NCBI GenBank assembly: GCA_020627535.1
Contig: JAHDGU010000013.1
Coordinates: forward strand, 1-64,000
Reading direction: 5' to 3'
From: Saprospiraceae bacterium
GTDB lineage: Bacteria > Bacteroidota > Bacteroidia > Chitinophagales > Saprospiraceae
Length of the DNA: 64,000 nt
How positions within the stretch are numbered: position 1 is the stretch's first letter; every line of letters starts with the position of its first letter. A model generated the notes under the pieces. It was not told the DNA's origin and did no database searches. It saw only the letters and a list, made by a program, of their open reading frames with translations. The translations under genes were made by a program, and so were the position numbers. Positions 16,205-24,942 of this stretch are shown here, piece after piece.

Positions 16205-17445
16205 GTCTTATCTGTTTTTGAGATTATTGTAGCTTCTATCAGCAGAGTCTCACGGAACATGCCTGATCCAAATTCGAGCTCGGTAGCCTTGTTGAATGGA
16301 TTGAGAGGGTTCTCTAGGGAGTTATCTATCTTGTAAGTCGCGTGTATCGTACTGCCTGCCGGGATCCAAAGAGGAGTCTCTAGGATATACTCTTGATTCC
16401 AGTGAGGGTTGTAGTCCTCGATATGAAGAAGTAAGGTCGTTTTACCTTCTTGAGGATTCTTTACGAACAGCTCGATCGACCTGGTGAAAAGTTTTTGTCT
16501 GGGATAAATACTTCTGAGCATGATGTCTTCTTGCAGGGTGTCAATAGCGATGACAGTTTTCATCTCGTTCCATGCGATCTTGTCTTCTTTGTTGATTTTA
16601 TTGTCATCTGCAATGAGCTTCCTTCCTAGTATAATGTGCTGTGACTTTTTCTCTGCGATATGCAGGTGCAGCAGTGAATTATCCAATCTTTGTTTGCTAC
16701 TAGGAGCATAGACAACATGCGCAATTAATCTTGAGTGCGGACCAAAGGTCCAGACAGAATTGCTACTACTCGTGATGAGGCCCATATCAGGTTCCCAGTT
16801 TGCGATGAGTTGATGTTTTTCTAAGATTCCTGGTCCGTCAAAATCAGTGTACCCCTCTCTAGGATCCCATTGGTCGAGACTGTCTGTGGAAGATCGATCC
16901 TGATCGAGGTAAAATGAGGCGGCACGAACTATTTTCGAATTGCCCGGGATGAACTCTAGCGCGTTGATATGCAGAGATTCTTTATTGTCTAAATCGAGAA
17001 TGAAATTTTGGTATTGCTCCATCCACACACCATAGTGCTTGAAGTTGTGAGACACTGGAATGGAAATTCGACCTCCGGTCAATGGATACTTCAAAACTTG
17101 AGATGTGGCATTTGATTCTTGGCCTTTTACCATTCCATTTGCGCACCAATCGCGGATTACGTCTATTTCCGCTGTGGACAGTCGGCGATCATTTTCATAA
17201 TTGATATGACTTCTGTCTATAGACCACGGTGGCATGTATTTGGTTGCAACGACTTCTTCGATCATGGCACCATAGGCACTGGTGCTCTCGTAGGTGCTCA
17301 GATTTATATTGCCTATTCCCCCTTTTTGGTGACATGGCAGACAGGATGATTGTAGAATGGGTTTTACATGCTCAGTGTAGTTCTGCGCACAAACACCCAG
17401 GGAAAAGACCAGGACTAATGGGATGGGAAAAATGTGATTTTGCAT
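16201..17445 (-). CDS. Exported c-haem protein resembling ascorbate-dependent copper monooxygenases
   Basis: 414 residues with a signal peptide (to about VCAQ). A cytochrome-c motif C34-LPC-H38 is followed by MPPW as the probable axial Met region; the order HVKPIL-CxxCH-GG-MPPW is typical of a monohaem domain. The remaining ~300 residues (DFDGPGIL, FGPHSRLIAHVVYAP, LLHLHIAEKK, PLWIPAGSTIHATYKIDNS, NPFNKATELEFGSGM) look like the two jelly-roll domains of copper type II, ascorbate-dependent monooxygenases (PHM/DBH-like), which in Bacteroidota are often fused to haem c. Copper ligands are only partly visible (HVVY, HLH), so catalytic competence is uncertain. The redoxin gene overlaps it by 31 nt. 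Confidence 0.7.
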   Translation of the reverse strand: MQNHIFPIPLVLVFSLGVCAQNYTEHVKPILQSSCLPCHQKGGIGNINLSTYESTSAYGAMIEEVVATKYMPPWSIDRSHINYENDRRLSTAEIDVIRDWCANGMVKGQESNATSQVLKYPLTGGRISIPVSHNFKHYGVWMEQYQNFILDLDNKESLHINALEFIPGNSKIVRAASFYLDQDRSSTDSLDQWDPREGYTDFDGPGILEKHQLIANWEPDMGLITSSSNSVWTFGPHSRLIAHVVYAPSSKQRLDNSLLHLHIAEKKSQHIILGRKLIADDNKINKEDKIAWNEMKTVIAIDTLQEDIMLRSIYPRQKLFTRSIELFVKNPQEGKTTLLLHIEDYNPHWNQEYILETPLWIPAGSTIHATYKIDNSLENPLNPFNKATELEFGSGMFRETLLIEATIISKTDKT

Positions 17446-17951
17446 CCGATAGCCTCTGTTTTCTCAATTTCTTTTTGGCCATGCTTGTAGAAGGCCTCTA
17501 AATATTTTTGAAGGTCATGTGTTTCAGACCTGTGCTTCTTCCTGCCGAGATCGGAGTAGGCATCTGTAATTCGCCCAGAGTATCGAACTAGGCCGTCTCT
17601 AGAGACGAATTTGCATTCTGGTACTACTCTTGCTTCGTATCGGCGACTGTATTCTTGGTTGTGGTCTAGGATGATCTTGAAAAAGCTAAGACCTTCAGAG
17701 GCCAAAAACTCTTGGGCTGAGGACTTGCTAGAGCTTCGGATCGGAAAAACGGCTATCACTTCAAGTCGTTGATAGTATTCATCATCAATTTGCGCTAAGG
17801 CCTTCAGCATATATTGGGAGATTGGGCAGTCTTCCGACATGAACACATAGAGGCTGTCTTGAACCTCGCTCTCAGATTGTGCCGAAGATTTTGCGATAGA
17901 TAGCACAGAGGAAATCAAGCTGATTCCTAAGATTTTTAAACAGACTTTCAT
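17415..17951 (-). CDS. Exported redoxin-like (thioredoxin-fold) protein
   Basis: 178 residues with a signal peptide (about 1-25, ending SSAQ). A thioredoxin fold is suggested by SLYVFMSEDCPISQYM (single-Cys C-P-I active-site-like motif), VVPECKFVSRDG (cis-Pro region), and the end YLEAFYKHGQKEIEKTEAIGCKI, a pattern seen in redoxins that accompany haem-c/monooxygenase-like proteins. There is one Cys rather than CxxC at the active site. The overlap with the haem protein behind it implies shared function, perhaps metal or haem delivery or electron transfer in the periplasm. That role is an inference. Confidence 0.75.
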   Translation of the reverse strand: MKVCLKILGISLISSVLSIAKSSAQSESEVQDSLYVFMSEDCPISQYMLKALAQIDDEYYQRLEVIAVFPIRSSSKSSAQEFLASEGLSFFKIILDHNQEYSRRYEARVVPECKFVSRDGLVRYSGRITDAYSDLGRKKHRSETHDLQKYLEAFYKHGQKEIEKTEAIGCKITFFPSH

Positions 17952-18163
17952 AGCACCAATAAAACTAATCTATCATAGGGAATAGGAGGCAACCATTGAG
18001 CTCAATCCGTAAGTTCTTAGCCTGAATCGGTGGCTGCTAACAAGAGAATAGCTTACCATTTCGGTGTACACTTTATCCGTTTCGGGCATCATGTGAATTC
18101 TTGACAATGATTTACTTGTTTTCCTGGCTATCTTGAGTCATCATTCACTAATTATAGAGGATT

Positions 18164-21100
18164 ATGAGATATTGTCTGGCCACACTCATCTTTTCTATCG
18201 CTGCTCAAACTATTTCGGCTCAAAGCTGCGAGGCTTTATTTTCCTTTGGAGAGACCGGTCTAACGATCGAGTTTTTTGATCAATCTACAGTGGAGGATGG
18301 CGATATCATCGTCTCTTGGGATTGGGATTTTGATGACGGATCATTTAGTTCCGAACAGAATCCTGTTCATACTTTCCCAGAACCCGATCGATATGATGTC
18401 GTTCTTGTAATAACCACGGCAAATGGTTGTACATCAGAGATAGAAGTGCGTGTTGAGACTTGTATTCTGAATGTCCAATACGAGGTGGGACAATGTGATG
18501 GTGATGGCATTATTCCGGTTGATATCACGATCAATGATGTTTACGACAATGCAGATGAGGTGGATGTGATATTGGATGGCCAAGGAGTGCCGGGTTCGCC
18601 ATTTGAGATAGACGTGGACAATCCTGTGATTCTGCAAGTAGATGTTGCAGGTGACGGCCTATCCCATGAACTTTCTATCCAGAGCTTGGATATCTCTACA
18701 TGTGGTACGATGATTTCCTTGGATGTCGAAGACTGTAGTTCGGACTGTTTTCTTTCTTCACTCAATGTAAGGTACAATAGCAGTGTAAACCACGTGATTG
18801 ATGTAGGTGATGATTTTTTTGACCCCGTTACAACAACGATTCAGGTCGGGGATCTTGTCACATTTGATTGGATCGGTGATGGGCATAGTACGACCAGTGA
18901 TGCCACGAGTGGTCCTGACTCTTGGAATAGTGGAGTGATAGGCATTGGCTCCACCTTTGAGCTGAGCATCAGAAATCCTGGAGTGCATCCCTATTACTGT
19001 ATTCCTCATGGAGCTCCTGGAGGCTCTGGGATGAGTGGAACTATCGTGGCCAATTGTCCTAGCTCAAATGAGCTCGAAGTATTGATTTCTTTCCAAACGA
19101 CTCAAGAAGATCCCGCGGGATATCGGATATATGACAATGGTGTTGAGATACCCGGAAGTCCCTTCTCATACAATGGGACTGGAGCACAGGAAGTACTCTA
19201 CACTATGCCTGGAGATGGTATAGATCACATGATTGATGTCGAAGATGTCGCAGATCCATCTTGTCTGATATCGAGAATTTTTACGGCACCAGATTGTGGT
19301 GCCGCCCCTAGTTGCAGTATTTCCTTTGGCCTTCAGCAGTTGGGTAGCTGTGACCAAAATAATATGATCGAGTATGAACTAGATCTACAAGTAATTAATG
19401 GATCTACCTCCTTTGATGTCTTTATTGACGGAACATTTTATGACAATTTCCCTTATAATTCTGACGGATCTGCCGTGGTGAGTATTTTGATTCCAGGGGA
19501 TGGATCAGCACATAGCATTGAGTGTGTCGATGTAGCGGATGCAGACTGCAGCGCTACTGAGGTTGTCACGACTATTGATTGCTCGATTCCATGCAGTATT
19601 GACAATTTGATGGCAAGTCTTCCTAGTGGAGGCGCGACCCATGTCGTGGAGGTGCGAGACTTTGATTTTCTGCCGGAGGACATTACGATCTCCAGCGGAG
19701 ATGTGATCGAGTGGCAATGGACAGGAGATGTAGATCACACGAGCACATCAGATGCCACCTCAGGTCCGGATAGCTGGGACAGCGGCCTGTTGGGAAATGG
19801 TGCAATGTACACGAGCCCAGAGCTGTCAGAAGGATTACACTTGTATTATTGCGAGCCACATGGCTCTCCTGGCGGTATAGGGATGGCAGGGAGTGTTACG
19901 GTCCAAGCGAACTGTACGAATAATCAAGTGACAGTAGAGCTCAGTTTTGACAATGTGAATACTGGTCTGAGCGGCTACTATGTAGACATCGATGGTGCGG
20001 AGACGGGTCCATATGAGTATGATGCCAGTGGTACAAATATGTTGACGATATTGGTCGATGGAGATGGCCAAAGTCATGAGATCGTGGTACGAGATGTGGA
20101 AGATGGTTCTTGTCAGGCGTCGGTGAGTATTGAGACACCAGATTGCAATCTGGGTACGGAGTGTTCCTTGAGTTTGTCTCTGACATCTCTGGGAGGATGT
20201 GATAGCGAGGAGATGCAGTCAGTGGAGTTGTTGCTAGAAGCGATGAACTGGGGATCGAGTTATGATTTATTAGTAGATGGAGTATCCCAAGGGATGTTCA
20301 GCTATGATGGTTCGGAGACGATCATTGAATTAAGTTTGGCGGGTGATGGGATGACGCATACTATTGAGGTGATTGATTCTGACGATGCCACATGTGTCGC
20401 TAGCCTTGATATTGATCTGGCCGATTGCTCGATTCCATGTAGTATTGACAATTTGATGGCAAATCTTCCCAGTGGAGGCGCGACCCATGTAGTCGAGGTT
20501 CGAGACTTTGATTTTCTGCCGGAGGACATTACGATCTCTAGCGGAGATGTGATCGAGTGGCAATGGACAGGAGATGTAGATCATACGAGCACATCGGATG
20601 CCACCTCAGGTTCGGATAGCTGGGACAGTGGCCTCTTGGGAAATGGTGCAGTGTACACAAGTCCAGAACTGTCAGAAGGATTGCACTTGTATTACTGCGA
20701 GCCACATGGCTCGCCCGGCGGTATAGGGATGGCAGGGAGTGTAACTGTCCAAGCGAACTGTACGAATAATCAAGTGACAGTAGAGCTCAGTTTTGACAAT
20801 GTGAATACTGGTCTGAGCGGCTACTATGTAGACATCGATGGTGCGGAGACGGGTCCATATGAGTATGATGCCAGTGGTACAAATATGTTGACGATATTGG
20901 TCGATGGAGATGGCCAAAGTCATGAGATCGTGGTACGAGATGTGGAAGATGGTTCTTGTCAGGCGTCGGTGAGTATTGAGACACCAGATTGCAATCTGGG
21001 TACGGAGTGTTCCTTGAGTTTGTCTCTGACATCTCTGGGAGGATGTGATAGCGAGGAGATGCAGTCAGTGGAGTTGTTGCTAGAAGCGATGAACTGGGGA

Positions 21101-24100
21101 TCGAGTTATGATTTATTAGTAGATGGAGTATCCCAAGGGATGTTCAGCTATGATGGTTCGGAGACGATCATTGAATTAAGTTTGGCGGGTGATGGGATGA
21201 CGCATACTATTGAGGTGATTGATTCTGACGATGCCACATGTGTCGCTAGCCTTGATATTGATCTGGCCGATTGCTCGATTGCCTGCCAGATTGAGATATC
21301 GGAAGCAAGTTTTGGTATCAATACCAAGCATGTGGTGGAAGTGAGAGACTTTGACTTCTTTCCTCAAATTCTTGACATCAATTTGGGGGATACCGTGCAA
21401 TTTGTATGGACTGGTCAAATACCTCATACGGTGACTTCCGATCTTGCGAGTGGTCCGGCTTCTTTTGATTCTGGATTGCTAGATGAAGGAGCGGTTTGGG
21501 AAAATGTATTTAATTCCGCGGGCGAACAAGCTTATTACTGTATTCCTCATGGAGCTCCTGGGGGTGTTGGAATGTCGGGAATTATCTATGTAGCTAGTTC
21601 GAATCCGGATAGTATTGTGACGACCATTACCTATGACAAGCTCATGACATCTGGTACAGGATTGGAATTTTTCATAGATGGAGACCCTTGGAGTGGCAAT
21701 CCGGTGGCGGATAATGGGCAGCTTGAACAAAGCACTAGTCTATTATTGGTAAGAGACGGACAAGAACATGTGATCACCTTGAGGGATCTCGACTTGACCG
21801 ATTGTCGAGATAGTATTGTGATTGAAGTTCCTGCTCCGGACACAACTGTATTACAGTGTGAACTATTGACATATTCAATCAACTTCGGAGAATGTAGTGA
21901 GTCAAGTGTAGCACTAGAGTTGAGTTTAGAAACCAACAGTCCTGGTGCATCATTCAATATTTTCAAAGATGATATCCAATTAAATGATAGTCTCCTTTTT
22001 ACAGACGAGTCAGGTAGTTTTGAGGGGGAATATCTAATTTCTGGTAACGGAGAATCGAGTCAAATTTTCGTATCATTTCTGACAGAGGATTCTTGCAGCT
22101 TCTCAGAGGAAGTATTGTTGCCAGATTGTGGTGTGATATGTCTCATCACCAATTTGCAAAACAAGAATGGCGATACTGCGATTGTTCTCGTCCGAGACTT
22201 TAATTTTAGTCCTGAGGAAATAGAAATTGTGCTTGGCACTTCTGTTCTGTTCGATTTTATCGGAGAAATTCCACATACAACCACATCTGATGCCATTAGT
22301 GGGCCAGACACATGGAATAGTGGCTTGCTAGGTCAAGGGGAGCAATATCTTGTCGATTCACTTGGCGTAGGAGTTCATGATTACTATTGTGAGCCGCATG
22401 GCGGTCCTGGACGGATAGGAATGGCTGGTAGTATACAAGTCTTAGATACTTGTGCTGGTAACAAATCTTTGCATTTGATCGCTTTTAATGTCAGCGCAGG
22501 CTCTGAATTCGGATTGAATGTTTTTCTCGATGGTATTAAAATTTCACCTGAGCCATATGCTTATGACGACCCGAGAGGAGAGAATGAAATTTTACTTGAG
22601 CTCATTGGGGATGGACAAGAGCATGTGCTGACATTGCAGGATGTAGAGACTTCCTTTTGCGCTGCAAGTATTCGGCTACAAACATCTCTTTGTGGAGAGT
22701 CTTGTATTATCGATAGCATCGAGCTTCAGATGGGTGGGGATGTAGTCAATGAAGTTCTGGTGAGGGACTTTGATTTTTATCCAGAGGATCTGACGATCCG
22801 TCAGGGCCAGCGTCTCCTATTCGATTTTGTGGGGACAATACCTCATACGACTACCTCGGATGCACTCACAGGACCTGATGTGTGGGATAGCGGACTAGTG
22901 GGTCAAGGAGCTCAGTATTTTGTTGATCTGTCAGAAGTGGGTGATCATCCCTATTACTGTATTCCTCATGGTGGCCCTGGAGGGATTGGGATGAGTGGAA
23001 ATATCAATGTCTTGCCTCCCTGTGAACAGGATTTGGCTGAATTGCACTACCAATTCCAAGCCACTGGTGGATCAGTTGAGGGTTATCGACTATTTGTGGA
23101 TGGGCAGCTTATTGACAGTGTGGCTAGAAGCTACCAAAATAGAAATGGCTTAAATAGTGGAAAGCTCCTGGTCCCAGCTGACGCACAAGCTCATATATTG
23201 ACGATTCAGGATATGCGTACGGCCTTTTGTGCCAGAAGTCAAGAATTTGAAACTGGAATTTGTAGTGACAGCTGTTCTTTGGATCTTGTATCTGTGGATT
23301 TTATGGGAAGATCTAGAGATACCGTGTATGTAGAAGATTTTGAGTTTACGCCAGATAAGATTCGAGTAGAGTCAGGAAGCGTAATCGACTTTATATGGAC
23401 TGGAGAAGTTCCCCATACAGTGAGCTCAGATTATGTCGATACCACTTGGAGCTTTGAGAGTGGTTTGCAAGAACAAGGGCATGTATTTTCTCTTCATCTC
23501 AATACACTAGATAGTGTGACATATTATTGTATTCCGCATGGCTCACCAGGAGGAATTGGTATGGCAGGAGAAATTATTTACCAAGATATATGTCATGATG
23601 ATAGTCTTTGGATGACTGTTCATTTTTTGATGTCGGGATTGGTAGGTGAGTATCAGATTTTCATGGATGGCGAGCTTGTCAGCACCTCAGAGTTTATCCA
23701 GGGATCAGAGCAGGGCTTTCAGTTGGAGGTGCCGGCTGACTCAAGTATTCATGAAATCCGTGTGGCAGCAGCAGGGGATAGCAGTTGCAATTTTTCGACA
23801 ACTGTGCTTTTTCCTGATTGTCAAGATGGCTGCTTGTTCGTCACCGCAGATTTCCTGTATGATCAAGATATCCAATCTCAAACCGTTGCTTTTGAGTCGA
23901 TTGTTTCTCGAGAAGGACTGAGCTATGCATGGGATTTTGGAGATGGACAGGTAAGTGAGGAGATGAATCCTGTACATCACTACGAGAGTTTAGGGATTTA
24001 CGACGTCTGTCTGGAAGTATCCGATCGGGCTGACTGTATGAGTAGATATTGTGATGTCATACGTTTGGTTTCTACTGAGTGTAGAGCGGGATTTGATCTT

Positions 24101-24838
24101 GAATCAGATGGCTTGACAGTTGACCTTTTCAATACTTCTAGTGCGCCTGATGACATCGAGTCCATAATGTGGACTTTCAGTGATGGTGCTAGTGCAGAGG
24201 GAGGGAATTCTCTATCACACATTTTTCAGACAACAGGGGTGTACGAGGTCTGTATAGAAATTACCACAGAGTCTTGCACAGATACGTACTGTGAAATATT
24301 GGATCTGTCAGATCCTTGTTTGCTGGTGCAGTCTGAATGGAAGTATGAGTCTCTTGGCGAGAATTCCATTTCATTTGAGGACTTATCCCTTGGCAGTCCT
24401 ACGAGATGGCTTTGGGGTTTTGGAGATGGATCAACTTCTACCTTGCAGAATCCGGCGCATGAATACAGTGCTCCTGGTGTCTACAAGGTATGTCTGTTGA
24501 TTCAAACAGAGGGATGTAATAGCAATCTTTGCATGGACGTAGAAGTGGGTTCTGTCAGTAGTTTCAATCTCTTACCGAAGACTGGTATTTCGATTTATCC
24601 CAATCCAGCATCCAAGGGTACATCTGTTTGGATAGACTTTTTGGACGAAAGTCCAGGAGCGGAGATGTTCATAGAGAAACTGAGCTTGGTCGATATGCAA
24701 GGAAGGTTAAGTTCTCCGAGTTTTTCCATTCATGATGATCGTGTAGAGATGTCATTGGATTCTACTACACCTGGAGTCTATTATGTATTGGCCTATGGAG
24801 ATGACAAGATCTATTCTGAGATCCTAGTTGTTCATTAG
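18164..24838 (+). CDS. Giant secreted protein with seven cupredoxin domains, four PKD domains and a T9SS tail
   Basis: 2224 residues, signal peptide ending near ISAQ. One PKD domain near 40-95 (WDWDFDDGS). Seven plastocyanin/azurin-like domains follow, with C-x2-H copper-ligand motifs near residues 277, 562, 844, 1124, 1407, 1598 and 1788. Each has an upstream His (GHSTTSD, DHTSTSD or PHTTTSD type), YYC-xx-H and a Met in G-x-GM-x-G, so all seven keep the type 1 His-Cys-His-Met set. They alternate with ~90-residue beta modules (GDGQSHEIVVRDVEDGSC type). Three PKD domains (about 1920, 2003, 2080) precede a type A sorting domain starting SIYPNPASKG. It is predicted to be exported by T9SS and attached to the surface, perhaps storing copper or passing electrons. 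An internal 846-bp duplication is listed separately. Confidence 0.9.
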   Translation: MRYCLATLIFSIAAQTISAQSCEALFSFGETGLTIEFFDQSTVEDGDIIVSWDWDFDDGSFSSEQNPVHTFPEPDRYDVVLVITTANGCTSEIEVRVETCILNVQYEVGQCDGDGIIPVDITINDVYDNADEVDVILDGQGVPGSPFEIDVDNPVILQVDVAGDGLSHELSIQSLDISTCGTMISLDVEDCSSDCFLSSLNVRYNSSVNHVIDVGDDFFDPVTTTIQVGDLVTFDWIGDGHSTTSDATSGPDSWNSGVIGIGSTFELSIRNPGVHPYYCIPHGAPGGSGMSGTIVANCPSSNELEVLISFQTTQEDPAGYRIYDNGVEIPGSPFSYNGTGAQEVLYTMPGDGIDHMIDVEDVADPSCLISRIFTAPDCGAAPSCSISFGLQQLGSCDQNNMIEYELDLQVINGSTSFDVFIDGTFYDNFPYNSDGSAVVSILIPGDGSAHSIECVDVADADCSATEVVTTIDCSIPCSIDNLMASLPSGGATHVVEVRDFDFLPEDITISSGDVIEWQWTGDVDHTSTSDATSGPDSWDSGLLGNGAMYTSPELSEGLHLYYCEPHGSPGGIGMAGSVTVQANCTNNQVTVELSFDNVNTGLSGYYVDIDGAETGPYEYDASGTNMLTILVDGDGQSHEIVVRDVEDGSCQASVSIETPDCNLGTECSLSLSLTSLGGCDSEEMQSVELLLEAMNWGSSYDLLVDGVSQGMFSYDGSETIIELSLAGDGMTHTIEVIDSDDATCVASLDIDLADCSIPCSIDNLMANLPSGGATHVVEVRDFDFLPEDITISSGDVIEWQWTGDVDHTSTSDATSGSDSWDSGLLGNGAVYTSPELSEGLHLYYCEPHGSPGGIGMAGSVTVQANCTNNQVTVELSFDNVNTGLSGYYVDIDGAETGPYEYDASGTNMLTILVDGDGQSHEIVVRDVEDGSCQASVSIETPDCNLGTECSLSLSLTSLGGCDSEEMQSVELLLEAMNWGSSYDLLVDGVSQGMFSYDGSETIIELSLAGDGMTHTIEVIDSDDATCVASLDIDLADCSIACQIEISEASFGINTKHVVEVRDFDFFPQILDINLGDTVQFVWTGQIPHTVTSDLASGPASFDSGLLDEGAVWENVFNSAGEQAYYCIPHGAPGGVGMSGIIYVASSNPDSIVTTITYDKLMTSGTGLEFFIDGDPWSGNPVADNGQLEQSTSLLLVRDGQEHVITLRDLDLTDCRDSIVIEVPAPDTTVLQCELLTYSINFGECSESSVALELSLETNSPGASFNIFKDDIQLNDSLLFTDESGSFEGEYLISGNGESSQIFVSFLTEDSCSFSEEVLLPDCGVICLITNLQNKNGDTAIVLVRDFNFSPEEIEIVLGTSVLFDFIGEIPHTTTSDAISGPDTWNSGLLGQGEQYLVDSLGVGVHDYYCEPHGGPGRIGMAGSIQVLDTCAGNKSLHLIAFNVSAGSEFGLNVFLDGIKISPEPYAYDDPRGENEILLELIGDGQEHVLTLQDVETSFCAASIRLQTSLCGESCIIDSIELQMGGDVVNEVLVRDFDFYPEDLTIRQGQRLLFDFVGTIPHTTTSDALTGPDVWDSGLVGQGAQYFVDLSEVGDHPYYCIPHGGPGGIGMSGNINVLPPCEQDLAELHYQFQATGGSVEGYRLFVDGQLIDSVARSYQNRNGLNSGKLLVPADAQAHILTIQDMRTAFCARSQEFETGICSDSCSLDLVSVDFMGRSRDTVYVEDFEFTPDKIRVESGSVIDFIWTGEVPHTVSSDYVDTTWSFESGLQEQGHVFSLHLNTLDSVTYYCIPHGSPGGIGMAGEIIYQDICHDDSLWMTVHFLMSGLVGEYQIFMDGELVSTSEFIQGSEQGFQLEVPADSSIHEIRVAAAGDSSCNFSTTVLFPDCQDGCLFVTADFLYDQDIQSQTVAFESIVSREGLSYAWDFGDGQVSEEMNPVHHYESLGIYDVCLEVSDRADCMSRYCDVIRLVSTECRAGFDLESDGLTVDLFNTSSAPDDIESIMWTFSDGASAEGGNSLSHIFQTTGVYEVCIEITTESCTDTYCEILDLSDPCLLVQSEWKYESLGENSISFEDLSLGSPTRWLWGFGDGSTSTLQNPAHEYSAPGVYKVCLLIQTEGCNSNLCMDVEVGSVSSFNLLPKTGISIYPNPASKGTSVWIDFLDESPGAEMFIEKLSLVDMQGRLSSPSFSIHDDRVEMSLDSTTPGVYYVLAYGDDKIYSEILVVH
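19578..21269 (+). repeat. 846-bp (282-codon) tandem duplication inside the cupredoxin gene
   Basis: Two adjacent copies, about 19578-20423 and 20424-21269, each encoding one cupredoxin domain plus two linker modules. The first ~320 bp differ by scattered, mostly silent changes. From about 19898/20744 to the end of each copy (about 525 bp) I find no difference. Boundaries sit at the CSI-PC junction (GATTGCTCGATT). Confidence 0.85.
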
Positions 24839-24878
24839 TAACAGGGCTCTGGGCTGATTCAGTTGCTTCAATGACTGC

Positions 24879-24908
24879 TTGGGTCGTAGATATGGCTGAT
24901 TAAGTTTG
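24879..24908 (+). promoter_or_regulatory. Candidate Bacteroidota promoter of the FG-GAP gene
   Basis: TTG (24879-24881), 19 nt, TAAGTTTG (24901-24908): an exact match to TTG-N19-TAnnTTTG. Transcription from about 24914 would leave a leader of about 29 nt before ATG 24943, and excludes the earlier in-frame start at 24913. Confidence 0.5.
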
Positions 24909-24942
24909 GGTCATGCTATTATTGCGCTACAATAATCACTTT

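Noticed and set aside
18101-18136. Promoter TTG ... TATCTTGA before the cupredoxin gene
   Set aside because: The -7-like box is reasonable, but the nearest TTG elements are 12 or 25 nt away, outside the usual 19-21 nt spacing.
19453-21032. Minus-strand open frames inside the cupredoxin gene
   Set aside because: They are duplicated only because the plus-strand gene is; composition follows the coding frame opposite.
19578-21269. Tandem duplication as an assembly artefact
   Set aside because: The 5' parts of the two copies differ at many scattered sites, so both are real sequence; an error confined to the identical half cannot be excluded.
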